Made by a program: the position numbers and the translations under genes. Source: Pohlia nutans (lineage: Eukaryota > Streptophyta > Bryopsida > Bryales > Mniaceae). From it: 64,000 nucleotides of DNA. This document shows, one piece after another, positions 46,601-56,513 of the stretch. The notes beneath the pieces are model-generated. The model had not been told where the DNA came from. It saw nothing but the letters and a program-made list of their open reading frames with translations, and ran no database searches. Where the stretch lies: contig CM040097.1 of assembly GCA_022496805.1 (NCBI GenBank), positions 20,202,072 through 20,266,071 of the forward strand, in the 5' to 3' direction. Numbering within the stretch: the first letter of the stretch is position 1; each line of letters opens with the position of its first letter.

Positions 46601-49600
46601 CGTCTCATCGGGTATCAGATTGTGCAATGGCTGGAAGACGTGACGTACTACATTGCCATGTACTTCGCGGAGCTCAACGCGACCGTTACGCGGCCGTTCA
46701 GCGTGGACCTGGACACGACGCCGTGGCTGGTGGACTTCGACATCGCCAACATGAGCGGAGGCCCATTCATCGCCCTGCAGGCAAGGTTCTTTTCTATGGC
46801 TGCATGTCGCCAGTTTGGCTACAAAAAATTATTTCTCGTGCTACAAATAGTATGTAAATTGAAAGATTTTTTTGGATGAAAAAGCCTAATTTCAATCATT
46901 TATAAAAAAAAGTAAATGAAATTCTCAGATTTGGATGAAAGTCGTACTTAACCCCTAAACGTCACATCGTCCAGTTTCTGAACGACTAACAGATTCAAAC
47001 TCGCCTTGTGTTCTCATCAATGCTTGGCTGAAAGTCATCCAATTTTTTGGAGATACTTCATCAAGTTGTTGTCTTATCCAATGGTTGGATTTGGTGATAT
47101 TAGAGAACATATTTTTTAAGATTACAAATGGAGAAGTATGTCAAGTTGTTAACCAAGCCAAAATTGCATTGACTATAGTTCAAAAGTAACCTTGCAAAAA
47201 TGAGGTCATAGGTTTAATTAGCACAAAAATTTCAAAGAATCACCATGTTAAGAGTATCTCATTTCAAATGCATTCCAATAAATTTTACTCCAAAAATGTT
47301 AATGTTTTGTTTGTAATCAAATTTAGAAGAAACTTTTAATTTTAACTTTCAAAATTTATAATAAAATATTGGTGATAGTATTGATGAATTACAGATGGAA
47401 TCTAAAATTCAAAATCTAGAACTTTCATTTGTATATTAATTCTTCTAAGTAGTACTTTATGATGATTTTTTTCAAATTGTCAATCATAAGGACATCCTGG
47501 TACGTTTAGGGGTTAAAATAGATGAATAGGTCCAAGATATAGATGAATGTGAAAATATTTGGTTCCAACATAATACTATAAGTCGCCAGTTGAGCATTTG
47601 TGGTAAAATGAAAAGAGAACCCTGCCTGCAGGAGGACAAGACGTACATGGCAGTGGGGGCGTTGGGGAATTTCACGTTCACAGCCGCCATGGGCGCCAAC
47701 GACAAGCCCGTGCTGAATGCCATCGAAATCTACCAAGTGTTTGCGAATCCGCTCCCGTTCGTGCCGGACGGCGCCACCCCTGGACCCGGACCTGCGTCGT
47801 CCGGAGTCCTCGTCCCCGCCATCGCGGCGAGCGTTGGCGCCGTGGTCTTGCTCTGCATTGTTGTGCTCTTCCTCTTCATTCGCAGGCGCCGAAGAAACGC
47901 CAACGCTAGCTCTACCTTGCAAGGTATGGATCATACCCAGACACTGGGTTGTCTTGTTCGACACTTTTTTGCCAATGTTCGTTATATTCAATGTTCGACG
48001 TCGAGTGCAAGGGTATTTTTTTTCTCACTTTTTATAGCCAGTTTGCTATAAAAATCACCATGTGGGAACATAATGAGAAAAATGTCATCTCATGTAGCCA
48101 CCAAGGTAATGGATTGCACCGGTTGCAAGCCAGGCTGGGACTTTGTGTGCGACACGCAGTGGATGAAAAGGCCAAGATGTTGGATGGAAAAAATAAGATG
48201 TATGAAGGGTTTTGCGAAAGGGCAATATATTAGATGGAAAAGATAGGATGTATGAAAAAACAGAGATCCATCAGTAGCGGTTTTTCAAATAAAAATATAA
48301 AAAATAAGGGATCAAAAAAGCCACCTCATTCACTTGCATGCGAGCTTTGTAGCCTAAAGTTAGATGACCTGAAAACCAAAAAAAAAACCTGGTCGAGTGT
48401 TGTATTAAACAGGTGACGAGTATGTTAGATAACTTGGATGAAATATTCCCAAATATCCAAGAATATCCAAGAATATTCCAAAAATATGCTTGTTTGTCAG
48501 ACCGAGTCTGTCGTGTGTCTTCTACGTCTTATCGAGTGGTCGGACAGGACAGACAATGATATTGTACAGTACAAAACTGATCATTGTGGTTCTACTGATA
48601 TGATGAGAGTATTGAAGTTCCATTGATTTATTAACACGGAGTGTGGCGTGTGAATTCAGGGAAGCAAAGTGACAAGCTGGAACAGAGCTTCCAAGTGCAC
48701 ACAATCAAGTTCAGCTTACGTGAATTGCAGGCTGCAAGCAACGGCTTCATTCAGAAGATTGGAGAAGGCGGATTCGGCCCTGTGTACTATGGCCAGTTGA
48801 AGAGCGGACGAGAAATTGCGATCAAGGTGTCCAGCGAAACCTCCAAGCAAGGAGACGTGGAGTTTCGCAATGAGGTGAGAAATCAGCTCGTTCAGATTCA
48901 AAGTGAGCGAGGTTATTCAGTGTGAGCTTTTAGACACCTGTTTAACCACAAAAGGGCCAAAGGATTCATGGCTTAATTTAAAATGACAAATTCAATTGAT
49001 CATGACATCATGAAAAATATAATTCAGATGGGACCCAAATTTTATATCACCGGAATTAGTGAAGAACATTGCGTGTGTTATAAAAAGAAAAGAAACTTAG
49101 ACAAAAGGAAGTCCACATAGGACCTGTTCAAAACTGCGAAGAAAAACGTGAGGCCTAATTCGGGCTTCTTGGTCCGTTAGGGGTTAACCAGAGGTTCAGT
49201 ACTGTGAACAATCCAACTATTCAAAAGAAAAGATCAGAAACAAGTACGATTTGAGTAAAATGATTCATTAAAGGAAAGAAACACATGTATCCCATTTGAA
49301 ATCACTTTAGATTTTATCATGAATGAACAGTTGTTCATGCATGAACAAAATCATCACAAAACACTACGTTCTTTATTATTCAGAAGATTGAAAGTCAACA
49401 CAGTATCTCAGTCACTTAATAGAACTCTCATTACATCCACTAAAGTAAAGCACTATATTTGTGCTAAGTGATTTTTTGTATCACTATGTGGTCAGTGTCT
49501 TATATTTAAAATTTTGATTTGTACACTAGTACAAAGTGGCACCAATAGGGTGGCTTACCTTATTGTCATTTGTAAAATCCAAATTGACACTTTCGTTAAA

Positions 49601-52600
49601 AATGGATCACCTACATTTAGGATTGTTTTACTTGATCACTAAACAAAGTGTTGAATATGACATCGAAGACTCCTAGTAGATCTCCATGTGTCAGACATGC
49701 ATATTTTTAGAGAATGTACATATATATATAGAGAGAGAGAAAGAATATTCAGAAGTATTTCATCCAAGTTGTTTAACATATTTGACACTTGTGTATTAGT
49801 TAGACAGTCGATGTCAAATGTGTAATACAACATCAAGTTGGAAATAGGTGTCAAACATGACAACCTTGCCTGCGCTAGCTATTTTTTTGCCACGCTTGTG
49901 ATGCACTTTCAATTCCATGAGCACTTTCAATTTGTCATAGCCACTTCTTTTTGTGTTTTACCTAAAAAAAAATTTAACTTCTAGGTGGATCTGCTTTCAC
50001 GAATTCATCACAAATCGCTCGTGTCCTTGATTGGTTATTGCCAAGAGAAAAACCAAATGTTGGTGTACGAGTACATGCCAAACGGGACGCTTCGAGATCA
50101 TCTTTACGGTACCAATCTCCATTCATAACATTCTATACCAATGAAGCATGGGTCCCCAAAACACAAGAATATAGGCTCAAAGAAAAGAATCGTCCTTTCC
50201 ATGAGCCAAGGAAGTCTTTTTTCTAGAGGATCATTCTTTCCTAAATACTTGGATTCTCTTCAAGTTGAAGGGACGCTTCTACTTTGCTTAAAAATTTCAA
50301 AGGTTGACATTCTTGTTTCGTGGCTAATCAAATTGTGAATTTTAAAGACTAGCAATCGCCAAAGTCGTATAGAGGATCTACCATGCACAACTAGTCTTCT
50401 ATAGAAAGAACAAAGTATAGTGGACTCTTTTGTATTAGATTCAAAACAAGATATCTTGCATAGTCTAGCAGTCGTTCCAATTTTATCACAAACCCTACTT
50501 ACTCTACTCCGAAGGATTTGTGATCCTAAACGAGGAAGCAATCCTGGATTTCAAAGTAGGAAGACATTTGGATTTCCTCTTCTAAACCCTAAAACCTAAA
50601 CCAGGTCTTCAAATTAGGAAGAAATCCTGGATTTCCTCTTCTGGGTGCTCTGTAGTCCACCAGACTGATCAAGTTTTATGTTGTTGGAAACGATTCTTTT
50701 GATCAGGACAAATGGCATCCAAGGCCGCTCTGAACTGGAGCACACGAATCCACCTTGCTCTTGATGCCGCACAAGGTATGACTCTCCTTCATTTGAAGGC
50801 CAAAATCAGATTATTCCTAGATAGTATGACATTAGCGGTGATAGCTCAGCTTAGGCAAACCACAAAGAGCATTGGGAGAACCTTTGGGGAGCTAGTGAAT
50901 AGTCTTGGTTTGCATTGGAGGAACTCCATGTAGCATTGGGTGATCACATGTTCCATGATGATTAACACAGCTAACCCTTGTATTAGCATGTATTCAAACA
51001 CATCATAGAATTAGTTTTAGCCACCTTTCAACTTAAAACTTGAGTATTGCAAATTTCTATCTAGTGTTTCCTCTTTTAGACTTAAGACTTTATGGATAAC
51101 TCTTATGTCAAAAAGAGTGTTGGAAATAATACCTTATTTTTTGGCAAGGTTGTCATATTTGACAATTTTTTCCAACTTGACGTCGACATTTAATTAGACA
51201 AGTGTCAAATATGTTAGACAATTTGGATGAAATATTCCCAAATATTCAAGAATATTTAAAAATATTTTAAGAATATGCTTGTCTAACAGACGGTGGGGTC
51301 TATTAGACATCGTCAACGTTGTGTTCGACACTTTGTCTTGTGGTTGAGTAAGACAACCCTGTTTTTTGGGTAGCGAGAATGAAAGTATGAAGTGATTGCC
51401 GAGGTTGACATTTTAATGATACAGGGTTGGAGTATTTGCACATGGCGTGCAGTCCGAACATCATTCACCGTGATGTGAAGACCAGCAACATTCTGCTGAC
51501 GGCAGGCATGGAGGCCAAAGTGTCGGATTTCGGTTTGTCCAAACTTGCAATGCAAGAAGGCGCCACCCATGTCTCCACCATGGTCAAGGGCACGGCGGGC
51601 TACCTTGACCCCGAGTGAGTACATACATAACATTCTATTCTATAGCATTAGTCACTTTCAATCATGTCAAGAGTCCTTTTATTCTTGACACAAGTCTTAT
51701 CATTTCAAGCAACAATAGAGTTAACCAAAAAGAGTGTCTTGAAGTGGAAAGAAACCTTAAACTTATCTTAAACTTGTTTCGAGTTCAAAAAGACTGCAAA
51801 ATTAGTCTATGGTGGGTTGGAGAATAATCTAAAACAGCGCCCTACACCACCATAGGGTGTGGAACTCATGACCTCCACAATGCTAAAGGAGAGTTCCCAC
51901 AAGTTCCCCTAAGCCAAAAGACTCGACCATGTAGACTATTCATGAACAATGCTTGTCAAAAATTGTAATTGTAGAGAGCAAAGTCCACTTGAACTCCTCT
52001 TCTATTTTCAGATAACTCTAATCTCTTGTCTTTATTTTCCAAATTCCAATGCCATTAATTTTCTAGAGAGAGTGCCATGTACATGTTCTCTATTGTTCGT
52101 GCAAGGTTGTTAGTCTTTCTTTTGTGATTGCCATATGCCAACAGTGAGAAGGATGAGCTCTGACAATTGCGATTGCTATAGAATGTTATGTACAATTTCC
52201 ACTTACCTCCAAAGTGGGAATTTTGGGCAGGTATTACACTTCCAATAAGTTGACTGTAAAAAGCGACGTGTATAGCTTTGGTGTGGTGTTGCTGGAGCTC
52301 ATTTGTGGTCGACCTCCCATCGACCCACGCCACAAATATGCCAACATCATTGACATGGTAGGTCATTCTATTCCCACTTTTATGTGAATCCTAGTACATT
52401 CTATAACCCCTAACCTTTCTCCCTTTAAATATTTTGTTTGGATACTTGGGAGGAAAATATATATAATTAAAGCCACAAACCTTGGTGATCACCTTGTTTG
52501 GTGTTTATTTGGCGTTATTTTCATGCCTGCACGGTCAAAGGTATGACAAATAGGTATACTCTTCAAGAGATTTTCACCTTGTAGCATGTAAATATTCTAC

Positions 52601-53474
52601 AACACATATACGAGGTTGTCTCACTCAACCACTAGACAAAGTGTCAACGTCAAAGTAGACCTCGTCTGTCACACAAGCATATTCTTAGAATATATATGAG
52701 AGATCTTAGAATATACTTGGATAATGGGAAATATTTCATCCAAGTTGTCTAACATGTTTGACACTTGTCTAATTAGACAATCAACGTCAGACGTTTAATA
52801 CAGCGTAAAGTTGGAAAAAAAGTGTCAAACATAACGACACTGCACTACAAGCAGAGGCGTTGTTTCTCACTCTGGAGGATCCTGTTCATTGTTGCTTTTC
52901 ATTGTACACACTTGTCCTACATGACGAATCGCACTCACCAAATCCAACCAAAAAATTGGTGAGTGCGAAGTAACGCCGTTTGACTCACAAAAGGAGTGAA
53001 AAGCGACGCCTTCTCCTGGTAGTGTTGGGTTGTTAGAGTTTGGTATAGAATGTTATGATTGATGATGCAAGGAATTTCTGTTGACATTGATGGGCAATGG
53101 CAACTGTGTTGTGGCAGGTGAGGCCGCGCGTGCAAGCAGGCGACCTGGAGGGGATTGTGGACCGGAGCCTGCAATCTGACTATAGTGAAGAGAGCATGTG
53201 GAAGGTGGTGGAGGTGGCCATGACGAGCGTGGAGCCCAAGGAGGTTCATCGCCCCAACATGCAATCCGTGGTGCAGGACCTGCGTGAGGCGGTGGCCTTG
53301 GAGGACCAGCGTTGTGCCAAGCTCGGCGGGACGCGGCAGCACGCGGGCCGGGACGAGCAGGGGCGGACCTCATCGAGTGCGTCGGAGATCCGGAGCAGCG
53401 GCTTCTCCACGTCTCACACATCACACACTTCAGGTGCCTCGTCCGGGCCGGACTCGCTACCATTTGCTCGATAG
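43668..53474 (+). CDS. malectin-like domain receptor-like serine/threonine kinase
   Basis: Plasma-membrane receptor kinase. Eleven exons: 43668-43767, 44654-44831, 45455-45838, 46468-46780, 47632-47923, 48660-48874, 49985-50108, 50707-50775, 51425-51614, 52231-52357, 53118-53474; 782 residues. Exon 1 is a signal peptide ([13 protein letters not shown]). The malectin-like ectodomain starts [10 protein letters not shown] and includes [10 protein letters not shown] and [10 protein letters not shown]. No LRR follows, unlike plant LRR-I kinases with this ectodomain; a Pro/Gly linker leads to the membrane helix ([18 protein letters not shown]). The kinase has [25 protein letters not shown] (RD type), [14 protein letters not shown] and [13 protein letters not shown], so it looks active; the tail is Ser-rich. 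Intron 4 uses a GC donor. Introns hold several MITEs. Ligand unknown. Confidence 0.93.
43759..44300. repeat. tandem duplication of about 260 bp spanning the exon 1 donor
   Basis: The stretch starting GAACCAGGTAcgTATAAGCC (43761) recurs at about 44020 as GAACCAGGTATAAGCC and continues through CACTAGTTAACAAATCT, CGATCGAACACTTGAACG-like, GTTGAGTGCTAGCTTCCAAT, and CCACCTCTTCTGAATT. Both copies carry the CCAG|GTA donor of exon 1. Confidence 0.8.
44383..44645. mobile_element. right-truncated hAT-like MITE at the exon 2 acceptor of the malectin-like kinase
   Basis: Left end CCCGGGGGTGCACTCTA; interior follows 1638-2328 through TTATGTTTGAGGATCA, AAATATATGTTTA, GTTCAAATTAATACCCC and GTGCACTCACATATACT, then the terminal repeat is lost. 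Flanks GTTCAGCT (44375-44382) and ATTCAGCT (44648-44655) look like an 8-bp duplication with one change, and both contain the CAG|CT acceptor of exon 2. Confidence 0.65.
46948..47516. mobile_element. 569-bp TTAA-end element (family 3, short form)
   Basis: Left TTAACCCCTAAACGTC, right ACGTTTAGGGGTTAA. Right half matches the long form at 24059-26318 and the copy at 62974-63544. Lies in the GC-AG intron of the malectin-like kinase. Confidence 0.75.
48415..48545. mobile_element. partial member of the AGGTTGTC hAT-like MITE family
   Basis: Shares TGTTAGATAACTTGGATGAA, ATATTCCCAAATAT, AAGAATATT and ATATGCTTGT with 51145-51361. Both ends missing or decayed. In a kinase intron. Confidence 0.45.
48942..49187. 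mobile_element. 246-bp TTAA-end MITE (family 1)
   Basis: Left TTAACCACAAAAGGGCCAAA, right CTTGGTCCGTTAGGGGTTAA; opposite in orientation to 36555-36792. Lies in the intron after kinase exon 6 of the malectin-like kinase. Confidence 0.8.
49630..49868. mobile_element. member of the AGGTTGTC hAT-like MITE family
   Basis: Right end GTGTCAAACATGACAACCTTG is the exact inverse of the expected CAAGGTTGTC terminus. Interior shares TTTCATCCAAGTTGTTTAAC and CATCAAGTTGGAAA with the other copies. Left end eroded. In a kinase intron. Confidence 0.6.
51145..51361. mobile_element. 217-bp hAT-like MITE, reference copy of the AGGTTGTC family
   Basis: Ends CAAGGTTGTC and (inverse) CAGGGTTGTC, flanked by a perfect 8-bp direct repeat TTTTTTGG (51137-51144 and 51362-51369), the hAT hallmark. 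Lies in the intron before exon 9 of the malectin-like kinase. Confidence 0.8.
51700..51925 (-). mobile_element. candidate tRNA-derived SINE
   Basis: On the minus strand a box-A-like TTGGCTTAGGGG (51917-51906) is followed at tRNA-like spacing by a box-B-like GGTCATGAGTTCC (51873-51861), as in plant tRNA-derived SINEs. The downstream body (GATTATTCTCCAACCCACCA, AGTTTAAGATAAG...) recurs at 54575-54760, which has the box B part but not box A. Confidence 0.5.
52612..52842. mobile_element. AGGTTGTC-family MITE, capped by a CACTA MITE
   Basis: Left AGGTTGTCTCACTCAACC, right GTGTCAAACATAACGACACTG, opposite in orientation to 51145-51361. A CACTA MITE starts at the very next base (52843). Confidence 0.6.
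52843..53024. mobile_element. 182-bp CACTA-type MITE
   Basis: Begins CACTACAAGCAGAGGCGTTG, ends GACGCCTTCTCCTGGTAGTG. Inverse copy of 39631-39803 with the same internal landmarks (GGATCCTG, GACGAATCGCACTCACCAAA, TTGGTGAGTGC). Flanks CTG and TTG differ at one position. In the last intron of the malectin-like kinase. Confidence 0.8.
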
Positions 53475-54995
53475 AGCACAAAACTTGATTCTCCAACAAA
53501 TTCTCCAAGTGCAGCACAAATTCTAGGGTTTCGGGTTCGGGTAGAACACCAGAGATCGACAATGAGTTCTTCCAACATTGAAATGGGAAGGCTAATACGA
53601 GGGAGCAAAAGTGATTGAAGATGAGCCTTTAATCACAAAGCATGAAGATGACTCTTCATTGTTGGAAGATGAAGATGAGTTTTCAAATCGCAAAGCATGA
53701 AGAAGAGTTTTCAAACCACAAAGCATGAAGAAGAGTTTTCAACGTTGAAAATTTTTACCACTTTCAACATTGGAAGAGTCATTGAACAATGTGAGACACT
53801 TGATGGCAAGTTAAGCCGAAAGATGAAAGTGGCAACTCTAAAACGCACTAGTGTACAGCTAGGAGGAGTGGTCTTTTCTAAATAGAGGTTTTTCATTGAG
53901 TTTGCAAACATAGGAGAATTTTCCCACTCAATGGAGTGGTTTTCAAATGGAGGGGTTTTGGTCACAACAACCAAAAGGTAGCGCTTGCTATTTAGGTCAA
54001 AGATTCTTAAGAGAACTATTCCAATAGATTCTTCATTTACATAGTCATTAGGACCACACTGAGGTAATTTTCCTCGAATCTGAATACATTAGTGGTTGTC
54101 AACAATTCTACTACAAAGCCAGCTTACAATTTTTTTTCTTAAGATTTGTAATTCTACACTCTTGCAATTGATCCAAATAGTACAAGTGCTAGTCTTTGCT
54201 TGAACTCTACTACCATAACATTATTGATCCTACAGAATCTCATATGTATAGAAAATTATTCCATATGCCGTAAAGATATCATTTTGCACAATTTGATATC
54301 AATTTCATTTCAAATTCTTATCTCACCTTGTATAATTTTATCTCAATTGATAATTTTATTAGAGAGAAACGTAGAAAAATAATATTTGGATAGGAAATAA
54401 ACAAAGAGACCAATCAAGAATTTCGCACTACCTTCTCTGTCTCTTTTATCTCCTTAAAATTTTCTTTGTCTTTTTTGTCTCTAAACTTCCATTCCTCTCT
54501 AGTAAAATAACCCTAATTAGATAAAAATAAAAATAAAAAAATACTCCCTACTAGATATTACACATACTCAAAAAGAATAGTTCTGACACTAATAGAATTA
54601 ACCGAAAAGAGTGTCTCAAAGTGGAAAGAAACCTTAAACTCACTTTAAACTTGTTTTGAATTCAAAAAGACTACAAAACTAGTCTATAGTGAGTTGGAGA
54701 ATAATCTAAAGCAAAGCCCTGCGCCATGAGGCGTGGAACTCATGACTTCCCCAATGCTCTTGAACTCTTATGTTTCTAATGTAAGAATGTTATGCACCCC
54801 TATTGGAAAAAAGAAAATCTTCTTCTTATCTTTTCTTTCCTATTCTTTTCTTTTAATTTTGTTATTTAATTTTCACAAATGAACAACAATAGAGAGAGAG
54901 GAACTTTGACCCGAAGTGTCAACATGAGTGAAGGGTTGTTGGACGAAGGATGAATGACTGCCAGCTAGGTCTCCAAGACCTAAATGGTGCATGCT
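53475..54995. other. spacer after the malectin-like kinase
   Basis: Contains the kinase 3' UTR, a short minisatellite of AAGCATGAAGAAGAGTTTTC-type units (53625-53750) and the SINE-like fragment at 54575-54760. No coding exon seen. Confidence 0.45.
54575..54760 (-). mobile_element. 5'-truncated copy of the candidate SINE
   Basis: Shares with 51700-51925 the blocks AGAGTGTCTCAAAGTGGAAA, GAAACCTTAAACTCA, AACTAGTCTATAGTGAGTTG, GGAGAATAATCTAAA and GTGGAACTCATGAC. Box-A part absent. Confidence 0.5.
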
Positions 54996-55805
54996 TTAAC
55001 CCTTTAGTGCCCAGGTAACCACTAAGTGATCACTAGATCATTAGAAAATGAAATGCTGGAAAATCTGTAAACCATCTCAGTCCAGTGTCTAAAGTTCAAA
55101 TGTGTAACTTTTGATTCTGCAGATGATGCAAAAAGAAACTTTGGAATCTGACTTTCTTAGCTATCCAAATACCTATGTACAAAACACCAAAATACCACAA
55201 ATACCTCTAAATGCATCAAATACTTACAAATACAACACACGTACTTTGTGGTATTTCTTGTGTTTGGAAGTTTGTTTTGTTGTATTTTTTTTTTTGGATT
55301 GTGTTCTCTTGTTCATGTTCCATTAGTGTATGTAGTCCGATCTGGATCAATGTACCAACTCCTTTCTTATTTGAACATATAAATTTTGTCCTAAACCGTA
55401 CATGGATAAGTCACTCTCACTTATAAAATTCACAATAATTATGTATGAGTCCGTTCTTGACATGAATGATTGCAATGGAGAGGTGTTGGCACAGGTCATT
55501 GTTGAACATCTTCACTTTTATTTTTGAAAATTTAACCCAAATTCTATTTAACCTTGAAGTCACACACCCCCCAAAATCTCATTTTTGAGTGTTCATTATA
55601 CGGTTCAAAAACATACTATAATCTTCCAATCCAACGGTCCGATCTTACCAAGATTTAACCGACACATGTTTCATTAAGCTATGCTTACATTCATACGGTT
55701 GGATACTATCAATGGTATCCCTAATTTCAACAGCAAGAGTTTTAAGAAAACATCACCCAAGAAAGTGTGGTTTCTCCAAAACCACTCTGGGCACTAAAGG
55801 GTTAA
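54996..55805. mobile_element. 810-bp TTAA-end element (family 2)
   Basis: Best-preserved ends of its family: TTAACCCTTTAGTGCCCAG and CTGGGCACTAAAGGGTTAA. Interior matches 60714-61509 in the same orientation and 21653-22465 inverted. No transposase frame. The 5S-like fragment starts six bases after its right TTAA. Confidence 0.85.
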
Positions 55806-55810
55806 TGGAA

Positions 55811-55892
55811 GCAGCACCGGGACTTCCCGAGAGGTCACCCATCCCAGTACTATTCCGTAACAGTACGTAGCCTTGGTATGACAGCATCACGG
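55811..55892 (-). pseudogene. internally deleted 5S rRNA-like sequence
   Basis: On the minus strand the 3' part reads AATAGTACTGGGATGGGTGA then CCTCTCGGGAAGTCCCGGTG, as in plant 5S rRNA, and the 5' part reads GATGCTGTCATACCAAGGC, resembling GGTGCGATCATACCAGC. About 40-50 nt between them, including the promoter boxes, are missing. A 5S pseudogene or the head of a 5S-derived SINE; not a functional gene. Confidence 0.7.
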
Positions 55893-56513
55893 ACAACAGT
55901 ACATTCCATAGCAAGAGAACAAACTGTACACCGAACCAAGGGCGGGGCCCTGTTAAAATTTTGTGTAGCAGTCACATGATCTTTGCGGCGTCCATGGTCA
56001 TCTTGTTTCGGACCAAATCTGGACGCTTCAATCAATAGCAAATCAAAGTGTGCGGTGCAAGCAGGACCGTGAAAATATAGATAAAAAATTACCACCAGAG
56101 ATCTCACCTTGAGAGTTGAGAATCACAGCAGCTGTGCGAAGCTTATTAATCTTGGAATGTTGGAGCCACCGACCACCAGCACATCGACGGATCAGATCAC
56201 AAAACTGAAACGCGATGCTTACGCCACTTATCCACTTTCCACCAGAATAGAATATTGCACACAAGGAATTAACGCTGCACGAAAAATTAATCTTGATATC
56301 AAAATGGAGAAGGCTCAACTTGATCATGGCCGGGAGGATGACGAAGATCGTCAGGAAAATGTAACCGACAGGTTTCAATATCACCATCGCCAGCTGCGTG
56401 ATTGCTACAGACGGTTTGGAGTTAAGAATTTCTCGCATTCTTCCCTGTTAGCAGAGAATTCCTTGGCCAGGAAACAGAGTATTTCAATTTTGAAGTGAAA
56501 ATTTGCGAGCGCC
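55893..56513 (+). pseudogene. possible partial paralogue of the downstream gene (frame 56109-56498)
   Basis: An open plus-strand frame contains ITKLKRDAYATYPLSTRIEY then CTQGINAARKIN, which resembles YTKLCKDVDLALEEIHYCQE then GLDIVRINA in the gene at 56514. It is in the same frame as that gene and stops 15 nt before its ATG. No ATG starts it; it may be a 3' exon of a duplicated gene. Low certainty. Confidence 0.35.

Noticed and set aside
46781..46790. GT donor at 46786 for exon 4 of the malectin-like kinase
   Set aside because: It shifts the frame into exon 5; the GC donor at 46781 keeps ALQ|EDKTY and the total codon count.
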